Source of the DNA: Flavobacteriales bacterium UBA7382
GTDB lineage: Bacteria > Bacteroidota > Bacteroidia > Flavobacteriales_D > Sanyastnellaceae
Length of the DNA: 15,145 bases
Reading direction: 5' to 3'
Assembly: GCA_002469765.1 (NCBI GenBank)
Contig: DKNS01000001.1
Coordinates: 1-15,145 of the forward strand
The notes under the pieces are model-generated. The model was given only the letters and a program-made list of their open reading frames with translations. It did no database searches and was not told the origin of the DNA. Every line of letters begins with the position of its first letter. Position 1 is the first letter of the stretch. The translations under genes and the position numbers were made by a program. Below are positions 7,413 to 14,924 of the stretch, piece after piece.

Positions 7413-8055
7413 ACCGGCCGTCGGCCATGCGCAACGTCCGATCTGCCCGCTTGGCCAGCGATTCGTTGTGGGTGACCAGCACGATGGTTTGGCCCGAGCG
7501 GTCGCGCAGCTGAAAAAACAGTTCGTGCAACGCTTCAGCGTTTTCGGAATCCAAGTTGCCAGAAGGCTCATCGGCCAAGAGCACTTTGGGTCGATTCATG
7601 AGCGCCCTTGCCACGGCGACCCGCTGTTGTTCTCCGCCGGACAATTCAGACGGGTTGTGCGAAAGGCGATGGCCGAGCCCCAGGTCCTCGAGCAACTTTG
7701 CGGCCTGTGGTCCAGATTGTGCGGTCGTTTGTCCAGAGATCCAGGCGGGCATCATCACATTCTCCACGGCGTTGAACTCGGGCAACAAGCGGTGCGACTG
7801 GAACACAAAGCCCAAATTTTGATTGCGGAACCGGCTCAACGCGTTCCTCGACATTCCGTGCACTGGCGTTTCGTCGATGTGAAGCTCCCCTTGATTGGGG
7901 ACGTCCAACGTGCCTAGGATTTGGAGCAAGGTGGACTTGCCAGCGCCAGAGGCGCCCACAATTGCCACAACCTCTCCCGATTCTACGCTCAAATCCAAGC
8001 CGCGAAGCACCTTGAGCGACCCATAGCTTTTGACGATGTTGGTGGCTTGAATCAC
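7405..8055 (-). CDS. lolD: ABC transporter ATP-binding protein, LolD/MacB type
   Basis: A stand-alone ABC ATPase of 216 residues, the size of LolD. It has Walker A GASGAGKST (34-42), Q-loop Gln86 in FVFQSHRLLPEF, signature LSGGEQQR (138-145), Walker B VLLADEP with catalytic Glu163, and switch His196 in VTHNE. The opening MIQATNIVKSYG and the Q-loop context are typical of the LolD/MacB/FtsE group. In Gram-negatives LolD drives release of outer-membrane lipoproteins with a LolC/E permease; no permease gene is adjacent here, so the partner is encoded elsewhere and a MacB- or FtsE-like role cannot be excluded. The start is GTG (8053-8055): a TAG lies four codons upstream in frame and no ATG is available. 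GGAGG sits only one base before the GTG, too close for normal Shine-Dalgarno use. Confidence 0.88.
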   Translation of the reverse strand: MIQATNIVKSYGSLKVLRGLDLSVESGEVVAIVGASGAGKSTLLQILGTLDVPNQGELHIDETPVHGMSRNALSRFRNQNLGFVFQSHRLLPEFNAVENVMMPAWISGQTTAQSGPQAAKLLEDLGLGHRLSHNPSELSGGEQQRVAVARALMNRPKVLLADEPSGNLDSENAEALHELFFQLRDRSGQTIVLVTHNESLAKRADRTLRMADGRFI

Positions 8056-8076
8056 GCCTCCAAGCTACTACCTTTG
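8046..8076 (+). promoter_or_regulatory. sucC promoter
   Basis: CTTG (8046-8049), a 19-bp spacer, and TACCTTTG (8069-8076) form a good Bacteroidota vegetative promoter. The -33 box lies inside the first codons of the divergent ABC ATPase gene. The predicted leader before the sucC ATG is about 23 nt. Confidence 0.7.
8060..8067 (-). promoter_or_regulatory. Predicted -7 element of the ABC ATPase gene
   Basis: On the minus strand TAGCTTGG is one mismatch from TAnnTTTG and ends 4 bases before the GTG start. It abuts the sucC -7 box on the other strand with a single base between. No convincing -33 element is seen. Confidence 0.4.
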
Positions 8077-8104
8077 CGCCCGATTCTCACAACCCCACGG
8101 ACAC

Positions 8105-9316
8105 ATGAACATCCACGAACACCAAGGCAAAAGCATCCTCCAATCTTTCGGCGTGGCCATCCAACGCGGAAAGGTGGCTGACACCCCCGAAGCTGCCCAC
8201 GCTGCGGCGGTCGCATTGGCAGAAGAAACAGGGACGGAGTGGTTCGTGGTGAAAGCCCAAATTCACGCCGGTGGCCGTGGGAAAGGCACCGTGACCGAAA
8301 CCGGTTCTCACGGTGTCGTTTTGGCCAAGGGCTTGGACCAAGTGATGGACAAGGCTAAAGGCATTTTGGGCGGCCACTTGGTCACGGCCCAAACCAATGC
8401 TCAGGGCAAGCAGGTCAGCAAAATCCTCATTGCAGAGGACGTATACTACCCCGGCGACAGCGAGCCCGAGGAATACTACATGAGCGTGTTGCTCGATCGC
8501 GCATCAGGCAAGAACACCATCATGTATTCTCCAGAAGGAGGCATGGACATCGAGGCCGTGGCTGAAAGGACCCCACATTTGATTTTCAAGGAAGAGATTG
8601 ACCCTGCTGCGGGCCTCCAAGGTTTCCAGTCGCGCCGCATCGCTTTCAACCTCGGTCTTTCCGGTCAGGCATTCAAGCAGATGGTGAAGTTCACCCAGGC
8701 TCTCTACGCTGCGTACGTCGGTTGCGACGCCGCGATGTTTGAGATCAACCCCGTCTTGAAGACCTCCGACGACAAAATCATCGCGGTGGACTCCAAGGTG
8801 AGCCTCGATGGCAATGCTTTGTACCGTCACTCCGACTACGCCGCGATGCGCGACAAGACGGAGGAAGACCCCACGGAAGTCGAAGCGGACGAAGCAGGTC
8901 TCAACTACGTGAAACTCGACGGCAATGTGGGTTGCATGGTGAACGGGGCTGGATTGGCCATGGCCACCATGGACATCATCAAGCTTAGCGGGGGAGAGCC
9001 TGCCAACTTCCTTGACGTGGGCGGGACCGCTGACGCAGCACGTGTGGAAAAAGCGTTCCGCATCATCCTCAAGGACCCGGCGGTGAAGGCCATTCTCGTG
9101 AACATTTTCGGAGGCATTGTGCGTTGCGATCGCGTGGCCCAAGGGGTGGTGGACGCGTGCAAGAACATGAGCGACATCAATGTGCCCATCATTGTCCGTC
9201 TCCAAGGAACCAACGCCGAGGAGGCCAAGGCCATCATTGACGAATCAGGACTCGAAGTCCGAAGCGCCATTTTGTTGAAGGAGGCTGCGGACGCAGTCGC
9301 CGACGTGTTGGCGTAA
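8105..9316 (+). CDS. sucC: Succinyl-CoA synthetase, beta subunit (ADP-forming type)
   Basis: TCA-cycle enzyme subunit interconverting succinyl-CoA and succinate with nucleotide phosphorylation, in complex with the alpha subunit SucD (not in this window). It has 403 residues (E. coli SucC has 388). The N-terminus MNIHEHQGKSIL is diagnostic. The ATP-grasp domain includes AQIHAGGRGKG (51-61) and MFEINPVL (211-218) near the metal site. The C-terminal ligase domain shows NGAGLAMATMD (280-290), FLDVGGTAD (302-310) and NIFGGIVRCD (333-342). Nucleotide specificity is not determined by what I can see. The gene stands alone with its own promoter, and its stop lies 8 bp from the stop of the convergent methyltransferase gene. 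No terminator hairpin is evident in that gap. Confidence 0.97.
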   Translation: MNIHEHQGKSILQSFGVAIQRGKVADTPEAAHAAAVALAEETGTEWFVVKAQIHAGGRGKGTVTETGSHGVVLAKGLDQVMDKAKGILGGHLVTAQTNAQGKQVSKILIAEDVYYPGDSEPEEYYMSVLLDRASGKNTIMYSPEGGMDIEAVAERTPHLIFKEEIDPAAGLQGFQSRRIAFNLGLSGQAFKQMVKFTQALYAAYVGCDAAMFEINPVLKTSDDKIIAVDSKVSLDGNALYRHSDYAAMRDKTEEDPTEVEADEAGLNYVKLDGNVGCMVNGAGLAMATMDIIKLSGGEPANFLDVGGTADAARVEKAFRIILKDPAVKAILVNIFGGIVRCDRVAQGVVDACKNMSDINVPIIVRLQGTNAEEAKAIIDESGLEVRSAILLKEAADAVADVLA

Positions 9317-9324
9317 GCTTCGAT

Positions 9325-10041
9325 TCATCGCGGCATCCGCCGTGCCATGTGAAGGCCATCTCGCAAGGGCAACAACAGGTTGTCCAATGCAGGGTGGCTT
9401 TTCACATATGCATTCAATTCGTGGATGCCCACGGCTTGAGGGTCGTCTGAAGTTCCTGCTGCCACCCTCAGCACTTCACCCCACCAAAGCACGTTGTCGA
9501 CAAGGATCCACCCGCCGTCTCGGACGTGGTCGATGGCCCAATCCACATAGATCCGCTGGTTGGCTTTGTCTGCGTCGATGAACACAAGGTCAAATTGACG
9601 ATCGTCCTGCTGGAACAGAATCCCAGATTCCAGCACGTCCGAGGCTTTGCCTATGTGGCGGCGAACGCGGCCGGCACAACCCAACATGGGCCAATGCGTG
9701 TCGTGCAGGTCGTGCAATTCGTCGTCGATGTCTACGGTGTCGATGCGCCCGTGTTCAGCGAGACCCTCGGAGAGGCAAGCCGTGGCGTACCCCGTGAAGG
9801 TGCCCAGTTCCAGTACCCGTTCGGGTCTGACCATCTGCGATACGGAGGCCAAAATACGTCCCTGCAATTCGTCACATAGCATTTGCGGTTTCACAGTCTG
9901 GGTCCAAGTGGCGCGGCGCAGGGCGGCCAAACCCTCAGGCTCCGAGGCGGACCATTCGGTGGCGTAGTCGTGCAAGGCGTCGTCCAAGCCATGGGCGCCA
10001 AGTTGGGGGATGAGGGGAGGTTTGCCTCGTCGTTTGGACAT
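9325..10041 (-). CDS. Class I SAM-dependent O-methyltransferase
   Basis: A 238-residue methyltransferase of the COG4122 / O-methyltransferase family 3 type. SAM motif I is ELGTFTGYAT (78-87) and the acidic residue after strand 2 is in TVDIDDE (102-108). The metal-dependent catalytic segment FIDADK (154-159) with Asp156, and VDNVLWWGEV (181-190) with Asp182-Asn183, matches the catechol-O-methyltransferase-like Mg-binding site. Family members methylate small catechols or, as in TrmR, 5-hydroxyuridine in tRNA; sequence alone does not decide here. The first about 45 residues are a charged extension before the core. A good -7 box lies 4 bases before the ATG. Confidence 0.9.
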   Translation of the reverse strand: MSKRRGKPPLIPQLGAHGLDDALHDYATEWSASEPEGLAALRRATWTQTVKPQMLCDELQGRILASVSQMVRPERVLELGTFTGYATACLSEGLAEHGRIDTVDIDDELHDLHDTHWPMLGCAGRVRRHIGKASDVLESGILFQQDDRQFDLVFIDADKANQRIYVDWAIDHVRDGGWILVDNVLWWGEVLRVAAGTSDDPQAVGIHELNAYVKSHPALDNLLLPLRDGLHMARRMPR

Positions 10042-10045
10042 GCCA

Positions 10046-10053
10046 CAAAGCTA
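10046..10053 (-). promoter_or_regulatory. Predicted -7 element of the O-methyltransferase gene
   Basis: On the minus strand TAGCTTTG matches TAnnTTTG exactly and ends 4 bases (TGGC) before the ATG at 10039-10041. No TTG is present at the -33 position. Confidence 0.5.
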
Positions 10054-10075
10054 CCACGGACCCGCGCACCGTGCG

Positions 10076-10083
10076 TACCTTCG
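10076..10083 (+). promoter_or_regulatory. Possible -7 element of the five-gene operon
   Basis: TACCTTCG differs from TAnnTTTG at one base and ends 6 bases before the ATG of the SUI1-like gene. It is the only candidate in the short gap to the divergent methyltransferase gene. No -33 TTG is seen. Confidence 0.35.
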
Positions 10084-10089
10084 ACGGCC

Positions 10090-10449
10090 ATGGGCAAACG
10101 CAAACAAGGTCGCATTCGAACGGAGTCAGACGGCATGGTGTTCAGCACCAACCCGGGGTTTTCGTGGGAGGTGGAAGAGGAGGAATCCGACGCGTGGTCG
10201 GTGACGACGGCCGCCACCTTGTACGTCAGTTTGGATCGAAAGCAGCGCGCAGGCAAGCCTGTGACTTTGGTGGAGGACTTTGACGGACCTACTTCGGAAC
10301 TGCTCGATTTGGGCAAGCGTCTGAAACAAATCTGTGGGGTCGGTGGCTCGGTGAAAGACGGTTGCATTTTGATCCAAGGTGACCATCGGGATAAGGTGGT
10401 GTCGCAGTTGGAAAAGCAAGGCTTCAAAACGAAACGAAAAGGAGGATGA
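10090..10449 (+). CDS. SUI1/eIF1-like translation factor (YciH type)
   Basis: A 119-residue protein with a C-terminal SUI1 domain: AGKPVTLVEDFDG (54-66), LGKRLKQICGVGGSVKDGCILIQGD (roughly 74-98) and HRDKVVSQLEKQGF (99-112). The KPVTL...GVGGSVKDG...IQGD pattern is characteristic of bacterial YciH and eukaryotic eIF1. In vitro, YciH influences fidelity of initiator selection, but its role in bacteria is not settled. Residues 1-45 are a charged tail with an acidic EVEEEES cluster. The start is the ATG at 10090; the frame is open upstream, but that stretch lies antisense to the methyltransferase gene and crosses its promoter. It is the first gene of an ATGA-linked operon and overlaps the rRNA methyltransferase gene, consistent with a translation-related pairing. 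Confidence 0.88.
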   Translation: MGKRKQGRIRTESDGMVFSTNPGFSWEVEEEESDAWSVTTAATLYVSLDRKQRAGKPVTLVEDFDGPTSELLDLGKRLKQICGVGGSVKDGCILIQGDHRDKVVSQLEKQGFKTKRKGG

Positions 10450-11600
10450 AACTTCATGCCAAAACCCTGGCCGGTCTGGAGGACTTGGTGGCCCAGGATA
10501 TGAAACAGGCTGGCGCCTCAGAGGTGGTTGTCGGAAGAAGGGGTGTGTCGTGCGAGGCCGATCTCAAGGCCATGTACCACCTCTGCTTGCACAGCCGGTT
10601 CGTGTTGCGAGTCTTGCGGCACCTTACGGAATTCAACGCCCAAAACCCGGACGACCTCTACCGCCAAAGTGCCCGATTCGCCTGGGAAGACCTGATCCCG
10701 GTGGATGGCACTTTTGTGGTGGACGCCACCGTTCACTCAGAGGTGTTCACGCACGACCACTTTGCGGCCCTGCGCTTGAAGGATGCAGTGGTGGACCGGT
10801 TCCGAGGCAAAACGGGCCAAAGGCCTAGCATCGACCGGGTGCGCCCCGACGTTCGGTTGCATCTGCACATCGCAGGGAACAAAGTGACGTTGAGTGTGGA
10901 CGCCACGGGGGCACCGCTTTCTCACCGCGGATACCGTCCGCCAAAAGCCAAAGCACCCCTCAACGAAGTGCTCGCCGCCGGTTTGCTGGCCTTGAGTGGG
11001 TGGCGTCCAGGCACGCCGCTCATTGACCCCATGTGCGGCTCGGGCACGTTTTCGACCGAGGCGGCGCTTTGGGCCTCTGGCCTTCCGGTGCAAGCGGGTC
11101 GTAGGCAGTTTGCGTTCATGAAGTGGAGTGACTTCGACGCTGGAGTTTGGCGTGAAGTCCGCGACGAGTCCATGCATGGCATCGAGCCTGTGGACACCTT
11201 GATTTGGGCTTCCGACAACCACCCCGCAGCAATCCACCAGACGCGGCACAGCTTGGAAGAAGCAGACGTGGAAAGCATGGTGCAATTGAGTCAAGCGGAC
11301 TTTTTCACCCTGCGTCCCCCCGCAGAGTCTGGTGTGCTGGTGATGAACCCGCCTTACGGCGAGCGCCTCGACCCCGGGGACGTTGTGGGCATGTACGAAG
11401 GCATCGGTGACCGCTTGAAATTCAACTGGACGGGCTTTGAGGCCTGGGTGATCAGCTCCAATGAGGAGGCACTGAAACGCATTGGGCTAAGGCCGCACAA
11501 GCGCATCCCTGTGTTCAATGGGGCGCTGCCTTGCAAATGGGTTGGCTTTCAGATGTACAAGGGCAAGAAAGCGGACCAAAACACGCGATCTCCACAATGA
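10446..11600 (+). CDS. rlmL: THUMP-domain RNA guanine-N2 methyltransferase, RlmL-like
   Basis: A 384-residue protein equivalent to the N-terminal half of E. coli RlmKL, which makes m2G2445 in 23S rRNA. The THUMP RNA-binding region covers about 40-155. The linker HRGYRPPKAKAPLNEVLAAGLL (about 160-181) is typical of COG0116. The Rossmann methyltransferase carries SAM motif I DPMCGSGT (194-201), an acidic strand-2 residue in ASDNHP (255-260) and catalytic NPPYGER (301-307). The RlmK half is absent, as in many Bacteroidota and Firmicutes homologues. The start ATG is embedded in the ATGA overlap with the SUI1 gene and is preceded by AAAGGAGG, a rare strong Shine-Dalgarno-like run here, though immediately adjacent to the ATG. 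The 3' end overlaps the SDR gene by 4 bases. The exact target nucleotide is inferred from family. Confidence 0.92.
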   Translation: MKLHAKTLAGLEDLVAQDMKQAGASEVVVGRRGVSCEADLKAMYHLCLHSRFVLRVLRHLTEFNAQNPDDLYRQSARFAWEDLIPVDGTFVVDATVHSEVFTHDHFAALRLKDAVVDRFRGKTGQRPSIDRVRPDVRLHLHIAGNKVTLSVDATGAPLSHRGYRPPKAKAPLNEVLAAGLLALSGWRPGTPLIDPMCGSGTFSTEAALWASGLPVQAGRRQFAFMKWSDFDAGVWREVRDESMHGIEPVDTLIWASDNHPAAIHQTRHSLEEADVESMVQLSQADFFTLRPPAESGVLVMNPPYGERLDPGDVVGMYEGIGDRLKFNWTGFEAWVISSNEEALKRIGLRPHKRIPVFNGALPCKWVGFQMYKGKKADQNTRSPQ

Positions 11601-12397
11601 AACCCACCTCCAACAGTCACAAACCATGGGTGCTCATTTCAGGAGCCACGTCAGGATTTGGAGAAGCCACGGCCCTGACGTTGTCCAGGTCTGGATGGAA
11701 TGTCTTGCTGTCAGGCCGCCGTCAAACGCAGCTTGAACATGTGGCGGAGGCGTGCAAGGCTCATGGCGCCGAGGCGCACATCTTCGCATGGGATGTCCGC
11801 GACCGTGAGGCCACCGACCATGGGGTGACCCAGTTGATGGATGCGGCTGGGTTGGGGACTGACTCCTCTGAAGCCAAACTTCACGCGTTGGTGAACAACG
11901 CAGGCCTTGCGGTGGGCAAGGGGCCTTTTGATGAGGGACTCGACGACGATTGGTCGCGCATGTTGGACACCAATGTCAAAGGCCTCCTCTTTTTGGCACG
12001 AGCTTGTGTACCATATATGAATGTCGGCTCGCGGATGGTGAACATGGGCAGCATCGCAGGGAAACAGGTGTACACTGGAGGCAACGTCTACTGTGCATCT
12101 AAGCACGCTGTGGATGCCTTAAGCCAGGCCATGAGAATCGACTTGGTGGACCGTGGCATCGGGGTGAGTCAGATTTGTCCTGGGGCTGCCGAGACTGAAT
12201 TCAGCATGGTGCGGTTCAAAGGAGACGCCCAAGCAGCGGAGGCGGTGTACCACGGCTACGATCCTCTCGTGGCGCAGGACATCGCGGATGCCGTCGAATT
12301 CGTGCTTTCACGACCCGGGCATGTGTGCATCAATGACCTGGTGATCATGCCCATGGCTCAAGCGAGTGCTCACCATTGGAACAAACAACCGTCATGA
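11597..12397 (+). CDS. Short-chain dehydrogenase/reductase (YdfG-like)
   Basis: A 266-residue classical SDR. The cofactor loop SGATSGFG (15-22) is a slight variant of TGxxxGxG, followed by SGRR (39-42), whose arginines suggest NADP(H) preference. NNAG (100-103), catalytic Asn126, Ser152 in MGSIAG, and YCASK with Tyr165 and Lys169 complete the tetrad. GGNVYCASKHAVDALSQAMR resembles YdfG-type 3-hydroxy-acid (serine/allo-threonine) dehydrogenases, so that is the best guess for substrate class; certainty is low. The start at 11597 is chosen because it forms the ATGA overlap with the rlmL stop and gives normal N-terminal length; the frame is open 22 codons further upstream inside rlmL. The stop overlaps the amidohydrolase start by 4 bases. 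Confidence 0.9.
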   Translation: MKPTSNSHKPWVLISGATSGFGEATALTLSRSGWNVLLSGRRQTQLEHVAEACKAHGAEAHIFAWDVRDREATDHGVTQLMDAAGLGTDSSEAKLHALVNNAGLAVGKGPFDEGLDDDWSRMLDTNVKGLLFLARACVPYMNVGSRMVNMGSIAGKQVYTGGNVYCASKHAVDALSQAMRIDLVDRGIGVSQICPGAAETEFSMVRFKGDAQAAEAVYHGYDPLVAQDIADAVEFVLSRPGHVCINDLVIMPMAQASAHHWNKQPS

Positions 12398-14049
12398 GAC
12401 TTCAACTTGGCTGTGCCGCGGCCCTGTGCATGACCTTGGTGGCGGGATGTGGCGGTGACAAGGCGGACCTTGTGGTGCGCAACGCGCACATCGTGACCAT
12501 GGATGGACGTGGAACGACAGCCCAAGCCATGGCTGTGAAAGACGGCCGGATTTTGGCTCTTGGCAAAGAGCAGGAGATGTTGAACGCCCACCGAGGCGCG
12601 CGGGTGGTGGATGTCAAGGGTGCTACGGTGTATCCTGGGCTGATTGACGCCCACAGCCACTTGCTTGGGTACGCCTTGACCTTGGACCGTTTGAATGTGG
12701 TGGGAACAACGTCGTATGAAGAGGTGGTGAGCGCTGTATCGAAGGCAAGGCCTGCCGCCTCAGGTTGGATCCGTGGCCGAGGTTGGGACCAAAACGATTG
12801 GGCCTTCCGCGACTTTCCCGACCGAGCCCCTTTAGACAGTCTGCACCCGGAGACCCCCGTGGTCCTGCAACGCATCGACGGCCACGCGGTGTTGGTCAAC
12901 CGGGCGGCGCTGGTGGCGTCGTCGATGTGGGAAGTCGATGAGGTGCCGGGCGGTGAAATCCTGCGTCGGCCGGATGGCACGCCCTCGGGTGTGCTGATCG
13001 ATGGAGCAGCTGATTCATTGCTGGCGCGTATCCCCAAGCCCGGCCGTGCAGAAAAGCAACGAGCCTTGGCCAAGGCCGAGCGAAACTTGCTTGCGTGTGG
13101 TTTGACCACCGTCACCGATGCTGGATTGGATTGGGCCGACATGTTGCTCCTGGATTCGTTGCACCAAACGGGCGACCTGAATCTTCGGGTGGTGGCCATG
13201 GCCAACCCCACACGCGCCAATTTGGATTCCATGGTCGCCTGTGGGGGCATTCGCACCGACAGGTTGGTGGCCGAAGCGTTCAAATTTTACATGGACGGCG
13301 CCTTGGGTTCGAGGGGGGCGGCGTTGCTGGAGCCTTACGACGACCGACCGGGTCACCGGGGCTTGTTGTTGCAGGACCCCGAAGTCTACAAAGAACAATT
13401 GGCCGAAGTGTTGGATGCCGGCTTTCAGGCCGCGACTCACGCGATTGGGGACAGCGCCGCCCGGCTTGTCTTGAACATCTACGGCGAACTCCTCGAAGGA
13501 GCCAACGATTTGCGCTGGCGGATGGAGCATGCCCAAGTCATCCATCCTGACGACCTGCCCAAGTTTGGCATGCATGCGGTCATTCCCTCGGTCCAACCGA
13601 CCCACGCCACCTCAGACATGTATTGGGCCGGGGAGAGGTTGGGACGGGCGCGCGTTCGGCGTGCCTATGCTTACCAAGACCTGCATGGACAACTCGGGAT
13701 GTTGCCGTTGGGCACAGACTTTCCTGTCGAAGACATCGACCCGCGCAAGACGTACCTGGCGGCAGTGGCCCGACAAGACGCCAACCGAACCCCGAAGGAG
13801 GGATTTCACGTTGACCAAGCCCTCACGCCTGAACAAAGTTTGCTTGGCATGACTCTTTGGGCGGCGCTGGCTTCCCGAATGGAGTCAGAGGTGGGCTCAT
13901 TGGAGCCAGGCAAGCGTGCCGATTTTGTGGTGATGGATCGGGATTGGCTGTTGCTGGATGATCCGCACGACGTGCTTTCTTCCAAGGTTCTTCAAACCTA
14001 CATGAGTGGGGAGCTGTTGCATTCAACCCAAACGACCATTAGACCATGA
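12394..14049 (+). CDS. Amidohydrolase family 3 (YtcJ-like) lipoprotein
   Basis: A 551-residue metal-dependent hydrolase with a lipoprotein signal peptide: hydrophobic residues 5-17 ending in the lipobox LVAGC, with acylated Cys19. Starting at 12394 (ATGA overlap with the SDR stop) puts the signal at the very N-terminus; the alternative ATG at 12376 adds six residues. Metal-site features of the YtcJ/amidohydrolase-3 group are HSH (His87, His89) in GLIDAHSHLLGY, Lys297 in FKFYMDGALGSR, His349 in THAIGD, His379 in RMEHAQ and Asp442 in LGTDFPVE. The C-terminal LEPGKRADFVVMD (503-515) is the usual composite-sheet ending. Relatives cleave formamides or other amide bonds, and most have no known substrate. 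The lipobox predicts membrane anchoring outside the cytoplasm (periplasm or outer membrane). Confidence 0.92.
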   Translation: MRLQLGCAAALCMTLVAGCGGDKADLVVRNAHIVTMDGRGTTAQAMAVKDGRILALGKEQEMLNAHRGARVVDVKGATVYPGLIDAHSHLLGYALTLDRLNVVGTTSYEEVVSAVSKARPAASGWIRGRGWDQNDWAFRDFPDRAPLDSLHPETPVVLQRIDGHAVLVNRAALVASSMWEVDEVPGGEILRRPDGTPSGVLIDGAADSLLARIPKPGRAEKQRALAKAERNLLACGLTTVTDAGLDWADMLLLDSLHQTGDLNLRVVAMANPTRANLDSMVACGGIRTDRLVAEAFKFYMDGALGSRGAALLEPYDDRPGHRGLLLQDPEVYKEQLAEVLDAGFQAATHAIGDSAARLVLNIYGELLEGANDLRWRMEHAQVIHPDDLPKFGMHAVIPSVQPTHATSDMYWAGERLGRARVRRAYAYQDLHGQLGMLPLGTDFPVEDIDPRKTYLAAVARQDANRTPKEGFHVDQALTPEQSLLGMTLWAALASRMESEVGSLEPGKRADFVVMDRDWLLLDDPHDVLSSKVLQTYMSGELLHSTQTTIRP

Positions 14050-14702
14050 TTCGCATTGTGTCCTTCTTCGGCATTTTCACAGCTTCGGTGATCGTGGCGT
14101 ACTTCATGTACTTCCGAGAACCACACGACCTGCCTATATACGAGCCGGCTGACCTCAACCCCGCGTTGGTTGACCCCCGAGCAGTGAAGCAGGAATCGCA
14201 TCGCATCTTGGATTTTGAGCTCCTCAATCAGGAGGGGGACACTGTTCGGCGCGCTGACATCGAAAGTCAAATCCTTGTGGTCGACTTTTTCTTCACCCGT
14301 TGTGCCACCATTTGCCCCAAGATGACAGCCAACCTCAAGCTGATTCACGACCGCCTTGACCCCTCGTCTCCCGTCCAAATCATGAGCCACAGTGTCACCC
14401 CCCAAGCTGACAGCGTGTCCGTCCTAAAGGCTTATGCCAAAAAACAAGAAGCCAATCCGGACTTATGGTGGTTTTTGACGGGCTCGAAAACGGACATTTA
14501 TAAGCTGGCGCGACAATCGTATTTCAGCTGCTTGGACGAAGGAGACGGTGGATTCCAAGACTTCGTGCACACAGAGAACATCGTTCTGGTGGACGACCAG
14601 GGTCGCCTTCGAGGCTTTTACGACGGCACGGATTCCAAGTCTATATCTCAGCTGTTCAGTGACTTGAGTTTTTTGGCCGAAAAAAAGAAAGAAAAAAAAT
14701 GA
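14046..14702 (+). CDS. SCO1/SenC-family protein (copper chaperone / thioredoxin-like)
   Basis: A 218-residue membrane-anchored thioredoxin-fold protein. An N-terminal hydrophobic segment (4-22) is a signal anchor, with the rest outside the cytoplasm. The copper-binding/redox motif CATIC (Cys86, Cys90) in FFFTRCATICPKM and the distal His175 in FVHTENIVLVD are the three SCO ligands. SCO proteins deliver copper to the CuA site of cytochrome c oxidase or act in thiol redox; no oxidase gene is in view. The gene follows the amidohydrolase with a 4-base ATGA overlap. The C-terminus AEKKKEKK is encoded by an A-rich tract with runs of 7 and 8 A (14680-14699), prone to slippage and placed where an UP element of the first rRNA promoter would lie. 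No terminator hairpin follows. Confidence 0.93.
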   Translation: MIRIVSFFGIFTASVIVAYFMYFREPHDLPIYEPADLNPALVDPRAVKQESHRILDFELLNQEGDTVRRADIESQILVVDFFFTRCATICPKMTANLKLIHDRLDPSSPVQIMSHSVTPQADSVSVLKAYAKKQEANPDLWWFLTGSKTDIYKLARQSYFSCLDEGDGGFQDFVHTENIVLVDDQGRLRGFYDGTDSKSISQLFSDLSFLAEKKKEKK

Positions 14703-14709
14703 GACTTGC

Positions 14710-14740
14710 CTTGGCGGGGGAGAAAGACGCACTATCTTTG
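14710..14740 (+). promoter_or_regulatory. rRNA operon promoter P1
   Basis: CTTG (14710-14713), a 19-bp spacer and TATCTTTG (14733-14740). An A-tract at 14680-14699, inside the end of the SCO1-like gene, ends 10 bp before the -33 box, the place of an UP element. Predicted transcription start about 14745. Confidence 0.75.
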
Positions 14741-14816
14741 CGGCCGCTTTCAACGGAAGGCAAGACTCTTTTGACAGACGGTCGGGACGGTAGCTGAAAA
14801 GAAAAATCACACATCG

Positions 14817-14847
14817 TTTGGTGAGTGATTTGAGTTCACTACATTTG
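14817..14847 (+). promoter_or_regulatory. rRNA operon promoter P2
   Basis: TTTG (14817-14820), a 19-bp spacer and TACATTTG (14840-14847), a full match to the Bacteroidota consensus. An A-tract at 14797-14806 ends 10 bp before the -33 box. The GCGGCCGCTTTC segment just after the -7 box is the same as after P1. Confidence 0.8.
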
Positions 14848-14924
14848 CGGCCGCTTTCGAAGGAAAGCAAACAATCTTTGACAAATCGGACGACGTGGAA
14901 AGTCGAAAAATAAAACACCAAACA

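Noticed and set aside
9883..10089. N-terminal extension of the SUI1-like frame
   Set aside because: Antisense to the methyltransferase gene and across its promoter; the extra residues have no SUI1 similarity.
10126..10419. 97-codon minus-strand frame inside the SUI1-like gene
   Set aside because: Shadow of a gene with a clear SUI1 domain; no independent support.
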